A DNA stretch of 64,000 nt from positions 568,877-632,876 of the forward strand of contig MEHQ01003677.1 of assembly GCA_008828725.1 (NCBI GenBank), written 5' to 3'. This DNA is from Saccharina japonica. Lineage: Eukaryota > Sar > Phaeophyceae > Laminariales > Laminariaceae. The translations under genes and the position numbers were made by a program. A model generated the notes under the pieces. It ran no database searches and was not told the origin of the DNA. It saw only the letters and a list, made by a program, of their open reading frames with translations. Of the stretch, positions 44,801-54,500 are shown piece by piece; positions within the stretch are counted from its first letter, which is position 1, and every line of letters begins with the position of its first letter.

Positions 44801-45318
44801 TCCAAAGGAAGCCAAAGGAAGCCAAAGGAAGCCTAAGGAAGGGCGTCGTTTCAAAATTTGAAAAAATAGCTCCGAACAGACAGGGCCAGAACAAGAGCGA
44901 AAAGGCGGCAAAGCAGCAACAGCAAAAACAGGCAGAAACCTGAAACTTCGTTCAATTCTGCACAAGAAGCACACATGGAGCAAGGAAGTGCACACAACCG
45001 TCACGCACGACAAGCAGGTTGCCACCAATACGTAGCCTGGCAAAACCGCTCAGACACCAAGTATAGACACGTCTCTAATGTCTCTGTTAGTTTTTCAAGG
45101 GCGTCGTTACTCTTCCCGCAAGAGGTTACCGGGTGCCGTAATCGTAATCGTGGATAAAACTGACATCTGGATCCGTCCGCCTGCAGTACTACTGCTGCAA
45201 GACGTGCATCGTTTCTTCTCACCATCCCGAAAGAAGATCTCATAGCACAAGACGACTGTAGCCATCTTCGGGAAGCCACCACGCCGACATCGACCGCCTT
45301 CTTTCGCAACCGCAGCAT
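35834..45318 (-). CDS. HDHD5: HDHD5/CECR5-like HAD hydrolase, spliced (3' end not found)
   Basis: Seven minus-strand exons join in phase: 45318-45223, 42917-42800, 41239-41052, 40115-40027, 38512-38418, 37298-37219 and 36056-35834, giving 296 residues. Exon 1 begins MLRLRKKAVDVGVVASRR, an arginine-rich start typical of mitochondrial targeting. The HAD motifs follow: FDIDGVLVRG (motif I, D35 and D37), FVFVTNGGG (motif II, T68) and FGKP (motif III, K249). The last exon ends IYMVG plus G of a split codon, fitting motif IV GD. Family markers include EAKAKELTVKLGVDVQ, VLSHSPMRTLAQEY, VTPEEFAGEW, MVLHDPLDWALEVQ and ISNPDFVF. The HDHD5 (CECR5) family is annotated as mitochondrial in animals; its substrate is poorly known. 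The final exon or exons should lie below 35.8 kb and were not found. The exon 3 donor (GTCTGT) is weak. An upstream in-frame ATG at 45405 is possible, but 45318 gives the better targeting peptide. The gene is head to head with the RAB5IF-like gene. Confidence 0.9.
36597..36686. mobile_element. MITE family F2 copy
   Basis: Starts TAACCCATTCAGACCGGGA and ends GACCAGTTCTTAAGGGGTTA. The block CACACTAATTCCAAGTAGTT is shared with copies at 51150-51226 and 63825-63911. The ends resemble family F. Confidence 0.65.
36846..37240. repeat. Tandem duplication that includes an exon 3' end
   Basis: Nearly three copies of a unit of about 148 bp. The copy at 37219-37240 is the last 22 bp of HDHD5-like exon 6 (37219-37298). 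Its donor and the following intron are repeated further along the transcript, so exon-end-like blocks (GCCGAG or TCGAG, then TTCGCGGCG) recur near 37076 and 36930. The first downstream copy has GTGAAT instead of the GTGAGT donor. Confidence 0.85.
37396..37653. mobile_element. MITE family B copy
   Basis: From GCATACCATGGTAGAGGTG to ATCATAGCACGCGTC, in intron 5 of the HDHD5-like gene. A second copy follows directly. Confidence 0.7.
37660..37891. mobile_element. MITE family B copy (left end eroded)
   Basis: Contains GAGGGTGGCCACTCGAGGAG and GATTTTGGGTTAAGGA and ends near ACCTCTCACGTGGCATGCG. It lies 7 bp from the preceding copy, in the same orientation. Confidence 0.6.
39165..39427. mobile_element. 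MITE family B copy
   Basis: Ends GACGCATACTATGATAGAGG and CTCTATCGTAGCACGCATC, both clear. In intron 4 of the HDHD5-like gene. Confidence 0.75.
39519..39905. mobile_element. MITE family B2 copy interrupted by family A
   Basis: Left end GACTCATCCCACGGTAGG; internal GAGCTCTTCATGTGAGGAGC. A family A element (about 39663-39771, starting ATTACGAGGGGGGCATAG) sits inside. The right end is approximate. Confidence 0.55.
40229..40401. mobile_element. MITE family C copy
   Basis: Full copy with ends CAGTACAGGACACCTAATAA and TTATTAGGTGTCCTGTACTG, a clean inverted pair. Confidence 0.8.
40828..41040 (+). repeat. AAC/ACC-rich simple tract
   Basis: Imperfect CAACACC array. It ends within 15 bp of the exon 3 donor of the HDHD5-like gene. 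In the transcript it is a G/T-rich run that begins the intron; translations across it (GVGG, VLVV) are artefacts. Confidence 0.8.
41642..41860 (-). repeat. Dispersed repeat family D copy, inverted
   Basis: Reverse complement of the family D blocks, including TAGACTCTCGCATCCC and the CGCTTCGCGCTTGGT segment. In intron 2 of the HDHD5-like gene there is nothing else but MITEs. Confidence 0.65.
42611..42691. mobile_element. MITE family G copy (diverged)
   Basis: Between TA dinucleotides: CCATTCTAAACGGAAATGA at the left and TTATATTTCCGTCCAGCGTGG at the right. It lies in intron 2 of the HDHD5-like gene, close to exon 2. Confidence 0.55.
42966..43870. repeat. CATGGTGGGTC minisatellite, about 0.9 kb
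   Basis: Some 75-85 imperfect copies of a 10-12 bp unit, mainly TCCATGGTGGG. It starts 50 bp from HDHD5-like exon 2, inside intron 1. The minus strand stays open across it for hundreds of codons (HHGPTMDPPW-type text), which is a product of the repeat. Confidence 0.95.
44063..44684. mobile_element. Possible DNA element with 45 bp inverted ends
   Basis: GGGTCGATCTTAACGAG at 44065 with TTTCTGGTTTTT after it is mirrored by CTCGTTAAGATCGACC near 44668 with AACCAGAAAAA before it. The interior of about 530 bp has no recognisable transposase. It is a candidate non-autonomous element in intron 1 of the HDHD5-like gene. Beyond its right end a 60 bp TTCAGGCAAGG unit is repeated twice. Confidence 0.5.
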
Positions 45319-45507
45319 CGTATACTCAGGACTGGAGGACACATGGGAACCGTGCCCAAAATGAACGGGGATGTTCTTGTTTTGTTCCCTTTTCCATAAC
45401 GCCATTTCGTCGTTGTGGAAACCACAAGAAGTGCTTGTCCGAGAATCGCGAGAACTCGCAACTACTTATCTCCTTTCAAGGCTTCATCGGCTTCCGCAGC
45501 AAGCAGC
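45319..45507. promoter_or_regulatory. Candidate bidirectional promoter
   Basis: The 189 bp between the start codons of the HDHD5-like (minus) and RAB5IF-like (plus) genes must hold both 5' leaders and at least one promoter. No TATA box is obvious. An inverted repeat, TTGTGG-AAA-CCACAA (45413-45427), lies at the midpoint, and a TCGCGA palindrome is at 45446-45451. Whether either is bound by a factor is unknown. Confidence 0.65.
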
Positions 45508-48500
45508 ATGAGTAACCGCAGCAAGAGGACGCTAGTGGCGGAGGTGGAGCAGACCTTTACCCAAAGCTGTCTATCAAAATGGGCCAAGGGGACCAAGCAA
45601 GGCGCGAAATGGGACAAGGTGTGTTCAGATGTTTGGTTCTCGCTTCTAGCTTTGGTGCTGCTTTACGGTGGTCACAGCAGTACTGCTGTACAGCAGCCTA
45701 GCCGTGCCTCTTCTGTTGCTTGTGCCTATCAATAGTCTTCACGTTGAACCATAGCCTGACCTCCATTCGGATGGTAGCAGCCGACTGACGAGAGAGAGAG
45801 GGAGAGAGACATAGAGAGAGAGGGCGGTCGTAGTTTCCGGGCATTGTTCCTTCCAAACACTCACTTCTTCTGCGGTAAAATAGCTTTCTTCGACACCAGC
45901 AGTAGTAGTTGTTCTCGCAAGCAAACCACTGCTGTCTGTACTGTGATAAGAAGTGCCGCCCCACACGGAGGCACGGAGAACCACAAAGCCCACCCCCGAC
46001 ACCGGGAGCAGCAGCAAGAGACACGAAGCATGGCTCAGAGCAGGAAAAAAAGCATGGTTATTGCTTCCCTGAACAACGCTGCTGAAGTGCCGTACTACAA
46101 CTATGTATATCATTTCTTGGTAAGGGGACAAAGGCTTCATCTCACTTTCAGTCAACAAGAGTGTCCCGCCCTCTTGCCGGACAAGCTATTAATAGTACAC
46201 GTACAGTACATCCCAGGCTGGTATATACATACCTGGTACATGGTACGGCCTAAAAACGGTGCTGTTTGTACTGAATTTGTACCACTTGTGCATGTATGTA
46301 CGCACTACGTACAGCAGCAGTACTAGGTATGCAAATGCCGGTGATTTAGCGGCGCTCTGTCCGGCTTGACACGTGGTCCGGCCTAGAAATAGTGTTACTT
46401 GCACTGCTGCTTGTAGCACTTACTTGTACGTGCGGTACATATATTGGGTATGCAAATACCAGTAGTACCTGGCACATATTATATTAAACTCGTACGAGTA
46501 CCAGGTACCAGTTTTTTTTTTTTTTTTTTTTTTTTTCCCCATCCCATTCATTATCTTCGCACTTCCGTCTTTCTCCCTCCCTATTAATAGTCGTATCTCA
46601 GATCCGGGGTCACAAAGTAGGCTCCTCTCCCTCCTCCCCCACTACGGTCCTTGCCTTGGTTTTTATCGCGAGAAGATTTCAGCCCTTTCTTCCCTCGTCA
46701 ACTTTCGTCGAATTTTGCTTACCCACGCTATAATATGCGCTCTCGACAGTCGGTGTCATTTGAGAATAAAAACCTACATGGGGAGAATCGAACCGCTAGG
46801 CGTGTCGATTGACGGCGCTCTATCCCGCCGGACACGTGGTACGGCCTAAAAACGGTGCTTTTAAGCAGTACAGTACCGGGCCGCTCATAAGAACAATAAG
46901 AAAGGAACCCACAAGAAAGTCAGCCTGAGAAATTGAAAAAATTAAGAAAGCTCTCAGCCTAGTCAGTGCATACCTGGTAAGCTTTAAGAAAGTAACCCCT
47001 GCCTGTGGCTGGCCTGGGCCCAAGCCACCATTCATTGTATACACAGTACTACTGTAGGGAAAACGCCTTCTCGGGGACCAAAATAAGAAAGCGCAGCATA
47101 AGATGGTGTGCTTTCGCGCGCGCCCATAACAAGAAAGCCAGCCTGAGCCCGATTTCAGGCGTCTTGTGAGAAGGCCGGTACTGTAGTGTGGTATTTGTAT
47201 TGCTGATTGTATATACGAGTACCACTTTCAAGTACATATATACGCTTGCTCGTATGATATGCACGTCGTACGAGTGCGGTACAGCAGTATGTACCGGGTA
47301 CTCGTATGCAAATACCGGTACAGGACTACCAGGTATGTCAGTATGTCGATTGACGGCGCTCCTTGCCTCGTGACGGGCAGCTTGCCAAGGAACAAAGAAA
47401 CCCTGACGCTAAAAGCACAGGTCAGCAGACCGTCGACCGACGTATTTTTGTTCTTGTATTATGGCCTTCGCTGGGTTTTTTCGGCACTAGACGAGCAAAA
47501 CAAAGAAAGAAAAGAACGAGGTGTACGCAGTACGTATTTATATCGTAGGATGTAGACATCTACTACGTACGAGTATTTATGACTAATAGCTTGAGAAAAC
47601 CTATTGTTGTAGTGCCTCAAGCGGAGTTCGTCGTGACTCTCCGTATACGAGCACTCGTACATTTGCACTCTGTCGCCGCTCGGGAGATTTAGAGCTGCAC
47701 ATACGAGTATGTGCGGAGTACGTACGTGGAATATGCTCGTACGCATTCAGGATTTGTCTGGGAACTTGCCGCCAGCACAGCTGCTGCTATATCACACGTA
47801 TCACACCAGGTACCTGGTGTGTAATACAGCGTACAGAGCTACTGCCGGCCCTACTGCTGTGTGGCGTTCTCATGGATGCTTTACCCCTCGGACGTATTTG
47901 AGTCGCACTACGTACTGCTGTACCAGGTATGGCTTTGCAGAGTCACTGCTGGTCCTCGTATGATTTGTGTAGAGCTATGCTCGGCCTACCGCCGGCCTAA
48001 CTACTGCATGTATTTAGTACGCACCCGTGTATAATTTATGATACAGAGTAAAGCTATCGCAGAGTTACCGCCGGTCCTGCTTCAGTGGGTCTCGTATTGA
48101 AGAACTATCGGCTCTACTGCTGTAATCTGTTGCCGATATTGTAGGGCTTTCCCCCCGATGTCTGCTTCTCTTGCCCAGCTTGCACACGATAAATACATAA
48201 GTACATACCAGGTACATAGGAAGTACACACGCACAGGGTGGCGAGAATTTCGACACATTTTCGCCATCCTGTGCGTTTGCACGTCGTATGTGTGTACCGG
48301 GCATGTGTTTTTGTATGTTTCATGTGCAAGCGGGGCCAGTCTCGGAGACTCGGAGAGAAGCCCTACAATGCTGGCAATTTATTACAGCAGCAGGACCGTT
48401 GGCTCTTCAATGCGATCCCCACTGGAGTGCAGGGCCGGCATTAACTCCTCGATAGTTCTACTGCTGTTGTTGTACAGCAGTAATGTCATTCTGGCACGTA

Positions 48501-51500
48501 CTTTAAGTACATACAGCTGTGCCGGCTGTGGGTCTAAGATAGCTCTACAATAACCGTATGTACGAGGATCAGCAGTGACGTCTGCAGAGCTGCACCTTCT
48601 TATTTTTTCTCCGTCCCATTTATTATCTTCGCACTTCTGTCCCTCTCCCTCGTAACTCAGATCCGGGGTCACAAAGCAGGCTCTTCTCCCTCCTCCCCAC
48701 TACGGTTCGTGCCTTGCTTTTTATCGCGCAGAGGGTTGAGCATTCCCAACGCTCGTCGATTTTCATCGAGTTTTGCTAACTCACGCTCTCGCGCTTTCCG
48801 CCATTAATAGTAGAGATATTTTTTGCGAGAAGAAGTCCCTACGAGCATGCACTCGGGGGGGCTCGAACTCGCGACCTTGACTCTTAACAGGGACGTGATT
48901 TCCCTGTCATTCCACCGGGGATGCCTGCTGTTCGAGTAGATCTACTGCCGTCTCAACTCCATGCACTCAACTCTGTGCACTCGTACGTACCAGTATGATA
49001 CTACAACAACAGTTGTAGAACCATGACAGAGTTACTGCCAGCCCCAGTGGGGCCTCGTATTGAAGAGCTACCGGTCCTACCGCTTTAGTCGTAGTGTATT
49101 GCCGGTAGTGTAGGGCAGTTTTCCGATACTTTCTCAGTTTGCCCAGCTTACACATGATACATACATGGGCACATACATACAGCAGTACAGGACACCTCGT
49201 AAATAAAGCCAGGCTGGTATTCAGAAGAAAAATAAAAGTATTTTTTTCGGGAGTCGTTGCGTTGAAATTAGAAATTAGTGTAGGAAGCACCCTCTCTCAA
49301 ATAAGAAACCCAGCCTGGACCAGAGTTCCTGTTTCTTATTAGGTGTCCTGTACTGTACTACTGAAACACATACTTTATTATATGCACTGTAGTACGGTCG
49401 AACAAGAAGGAGAGAAGTTATCGCTGCATCCTTCAGCACGCTTCTCACAGTATACACACGTAGTCAGGTGTGCAAAAATCTGGCCTCTAGGAGTTCCACG
49501 GAAGTGGCGGACACTGACTATACGGGGGAGACGTGCTACGATAGAGGTAGCGCTTTTTGGCTGAATCGTTTTCTTTGCGGTCGGGCTCCTTAACCCAAAT
49601 TCGTCGGACTTCCATTTTTGTGACGAAATATGTTTCGGCGTATACTTCGGTCATGAGATTTCTCATCCGGCAGCACTTTTATTTTCCCCCATAATCAGTT
49701 TTCGGGTGAGGTATGACGCTCCTTAAGTGAAGAGTTCAGAAAAATCATGGTGCACCTCTATCGTGGCATGCGTCCGGGAGTTCCACGGAAGTGGCGGACA
49801 CTGACTATACGGGGGTCACATGTACGCACACCCCTTGACGGAAACTGCTGCTCTTTCGAGACCCCGTGTACATAAAAGCGACCCCATAATGGCAAGCGTT
49901 CCGTACCGTCTGTCCATGGTTTATTATCAGCAGTTAGAGACAGACCGCTGTAACCTTGTATTGTACCTGCGAGAATCATGATTGGGTGGGTGTCGTATAA
50001 CATGGGGAGATGTATATAATGCTCTTTGGTTTGCACATTTGCATGCTCTTGTCTTCCGACCGCGGGCGGGTCTCTGTCATCGCGCTCTCGGCTGCGGGGC
50101 ACGCTGGGGGGCCGCCGCGGTTACACTGTGGCGCAAGGTTGGCGCCCGGCCGAGCTCCGTAGCGCGTGCTTTGGGCGTCCACAGTAGTAGTCGCTCGAAG
50201 CTATCTCTTTTCAAGGGATTGCGTTCCGCCTCGCCGAGCCGCACAGGACCTTTGAAACCCCCCAAAAGTTCAGTTTTTCGCTCTGCTGCTGTACCCTATC
50301 TGTATCATAACTGTATCACGTCGTCCGTCGAGATGCCAAGCTCTCTATTTTGTGGCAGCCACGGCACAACAACAGTCGTCGTATCAGCAGTCTCGGCATC
50401 ATGCTGTTGCCTTTGTGACGGGCACGGGCGGTGCTTGATGTGCGTGTGGGTGTGTGTGCCCATTTTCCTGTCGTCCCATATGGGAACTACCTGGCAGGAA
50501 CATATTCTCAAAAGCGCTGCGATTAGTTGGTTTTGCCTTGGGAATTGAATACCCTGGTATACGCTGCCCGGGCGGGTGCAGGGCGATTTAGAAGCACCTA
50601 TTTTCCTCGGGTGTATCGAGAGCAACTGCGCAGCGACGGTGCACACTGTAGCAGCACCACAGCACCACCCGCGCTTCAAGCCCTGGCCTTTGTGACAGCC
50701 ACGATGATGGCGCTTGTTCACGTTGGTGCATGTGTAGTGCACCTCTCTAAAGCATGACGTGTGCTACGATAGAGGTTGGCACTTTTTGGCTGAAACATTT
50801 TCTGAATGGTCAGGGCCCCCCCTCAGGGCCCGAATTAACGAGTATAAAATAAATTCAATTTGGAAAAAAAAAAAAAAAATCAAATTCGCTTTTCATTGGT
50901 CAACACACGCACCAGCACCAAATAGGAGGCCCCAAGATCCTAATCTTTGGTGCTGGTGCGTGTGTTGACCAATGAAAAGCGGATTTGAATATATATTTTT
51001 TCCAAATTGATTTTTGTTTCTTCTTCGTTAAAACGGGCCCTCACCCCAGCCTCGGTGGTCGATCATTCTTGTGTGGCAACTTTACCATGGTACAGTTAGG
51101 TGTTGGAATAGCTCATCGGGTAGCAACCCATTTTTTTTTTTTTTATTCAGAACTGAAAACTTCATCCCACACTAATTCCAAGTAGTTTGTCCCCAAATAC
51201 GTGGGACCGGTTCTTAAGGGGTTGAAACAGTTTTTGGGTGAGAGAGTATAGAGCTTCCTCAAGTGACTGACCACCCTCAAACAAAACCAAAAAAAAAAAT
51301 GGCCTGTATGCAGGTGCACCTCTATCGTAGCATGTGTATCATGGTCTATATCTGTCGAAGGGGTGGAAGGATTTCGTTAAGGCTCTTATCTATTGCGGGC
51401 AAGGACCATAGTAAACACTAGTAAATAGGACCAAATATTGTTGGTAAAAACAGGTAAATAAATAGGCGTTTGTGTGTACCGAAGGTCCCCTATTTACCAT

Positions 51501-54500
51501 GGCTCGCCCGTGATAGCGTACCGCCATGTTTGCCCCGATATCGATGGTCCTCGCTGCGAAGGCTTTCTTCTCCGAATCCGCTCCTTGACGTGGCGCTCTG
51601 AGTCATTTTCGCACCCAGAAGGCTGCGCGCGCGACTTTGGCAGACCGCGACTTTGGCAGACCTCAGTGCTCTGTGGCTTTCGCTCGCAGCCCCAACAGAG
51701 TGCCGTGTGAACTTCGCGTAAACTGAGCTGTGTTATTTTTTTTCTGGCTACTCGAGTGCTTTGGGGTTTTCCGCAACCCAGAGTTTTGTGTGGCTTTTCG
51801 CAATCCGAGTGTTTTAACGTAGAGATATACCATCGTTGGTTCCGCTCTGTGGTTTTTCGCAACATGAGGGCTGTGCGCCCCCCCCCCCCCCTGTAAACAG
51901 AGTGCTGTGTTACTATTTTCGCAACATGAGGGCTGTGTTACTATTTTCATAACCCGAGTGTGCTGTGAGGCTTCCGCGCGCAAAACCAGGGGGCTGTGTA
52001 GCTGCCGCCAACCGAATGGAATGCATTAGTTTCGCTCGCAAGCTGGGTGGTTGCATGATTTTCGCAAACTCCCCTACGTAGTGCTGTGTGGAGTTTTTGA
52101 AGCCCGCCGAGTGCTGTGAGACTTTTCGGACCCCGAAGGAGGTTTTGCCTTTTCCGCAATCCAAGGTGCTTGCGTGAGTTTCGCTCGCCATCGTGGGTGG
52201 CTTCCGCTCTCAACCCGAGTGTTGTGCGGCTTCCTCTCACACCCCAATTGCTTTTGCGACTTTTTCTCGCATCCCCCAAGCGTTGTGAGGCTTTTGCTCG
52301 GATCCCAAGGGCTACTGCGTGGCGATCGGAACCCCCGAGTGCTCTCGTGATTTTCGCTCGCGACCGTGAACGTTTATGTTGCTTTACAAGTGGACGAGAC
52401 CCCTCCCTTGGACAGGGTGGGCGTAAAACAATCCATGTGGAGAGATTTGACTTTTTCTTCTTCTTTTCTTCCCAAATATTGTCTTCGCCCTTCTTTTCTC
52501 TTCTCCCTCCTCCTAATAGAGGGCCGTGGTAAAAATAGGTGCGTAAATAGGCGCACCGTAGGTCCCTATTTACTATGGTCCCACCCAATAGTCGTTTACT
52601 CAGACCCGGTGTTCACACGGCAGGCTCTCTCCTCCCGCTCCCCCTACTCCTACGGTTCGTGCCTTACTTTCCCGAGAATACTTCAGCCCTCTCTTCCGCC
52701 TCTCCCACGCTACGAGCTCTCAGCAGTTGATTCCTTTTTTTGTCTTTTTTTTTTTTCGCAAAAAAACCATTTTTCACTACGGTGGGAAATGCACTCACAG
52801 AATCAAGTCTAGCAGCATTCGAGGGTGCCTCTAGGCCACCGGAGCCACGGGCCAATATAGCTCACGCCATTCAGCGTGGCGAACTAAGAGGTTGCCCACA
52901 CCTTGTGGGGTTTGCTATAGACACGTCGTCTAATGCCCCCAGAAAGTTGTTTTTATGCCCACATTGTGCAATAGGGGAGGGGGGTCCCGGCCGCGGGTCA
53001 TTATAGCAGACGTGATTTGGCGTACCGAATTGAGAGGTTGTCCACACCTTGTGGGGCTTGCTATAGATATGTTGTCCAATGTCTCCAGAAGGAGTATCTT
53101 ACGCCCCCATTGTTCAAGCGGGGGGGGGGGGGGGGTTGGGGGTCCCGGCCACCTGTGTTTCGCAACCCGAATGCTGCGTGACTTCGGGCTAGCAACCTGA
53201 ATGCTGTGTGACTTTCGCAACCCCGAGTGATGCGTGGCTTTGGCTCGCAACCCGAGTGCTTCGTGGCGTTTCGCTTTCAATCTGAGTGATGCGTGGCTTT
53301 TCGCTTGCAACCTGAGGGCTGTGTGCCTAGTTGCAACCATGCACACCTCGAATGTATCATGATCTATCTGTATATCTGACGCGTGCTACGGTAGAGGTAG
53401 CACTTTTTGACCGAATCGTTTTCTGAACGATTGGGCTCCTTAACCCAAATTCGTCGTTTTTTCATTTTTGTGACGAATACTGTTTCAGAGTATACTTCGG
53501 TCATGGTATTTCGCATCCGGCAGCACTTTTTATTTTCCTCCAAAATCATTTTTTCGGTGGAGGTATGATGCGCGTTAAGCGAGGAGCTCAGAAAAAACGT
53601 GGTGCACCTCTATCGTAGCATGCGTCATCTACAGATCAACTACAGTAGAGAATCTAGTCCCTTGCCTGCCTCCGTGAGAGACTGCGCAGGATATATACAG
53701 TACAGACCCAACCCGGGGAACATTTTGCTACAGTAAGTCGTGTAGATTATACTGCTCGCACCCGGCAAGCTGAGCTGTAGATCGTACAAGATCGGAAATA
53801 TAGCTGCCTATCTACAGATCAACCAAGAAGGAATGTTCTGCAGATGATATGTATGATCTATGTGATCTGTCCGAGGTGTACAAGCATGTGTACGTTATAT
53901 ACCTTGTAGTAAACATGCAATATTAATAGTTGTCTACGTACAATTATATATGTATGTATACCCCCCCGGCCGTGAGTATAATCAACGTTTGGACCCTGAA
54001 CATTCAAGTGGGAAGGGAAGGATCTGTTGATGATCTGTATGATCTATCAGATCTGCTCGAGGTGTGCAACCGCGTACAGTGGCTTTCGTTGGTAGCCGAG
54101 CAGACCTTGCAGATTATACGGCTCCCACCCGGCAACATGAGGTAGATCATATACATCATACAAATATCGGGAATAGATCTTCCTTGAAATAATATCCAGA
54201 GCATGCAGTGGGTGATCGGTTTTCTTTTCACTTGCGAGGCGAGGATTTTCATCATGCGAGGGTAAAAGGAAGGCATGTCCACGTTTTTTTTTGTCCGGTG
54301 CTTGCTCCCCTCCTCCCTCCCCCCGCCTTTTCGTTTTTTTAAACGATTCCCTTCCGCTCTGCCGCGTACTGCTGCTGCTGCTGCTGCTGCTGCTGTTACT
54401 GCTGCTGCTGCTGCTACTGGCTGCTGCTGCTGCTGTTGTTGCTGTTGCTTCTGTTGCTGCTGTTGCTGCTGTTGCTGCTGCTGCTGTTGCTTATTTTGCT

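Larger units (their letters stand above)
50756..51340. mobile_element. MITE family B copy with two nested elements
   Basis: Starts GACGTGTGCTACGATAGAGG and ends GCACCTCTATCGTAGCATG. Family E (50826-51040) and family F2 (51150-51226) are inserted inside, expanding it to about 585 bp. Confidence 0.7.
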
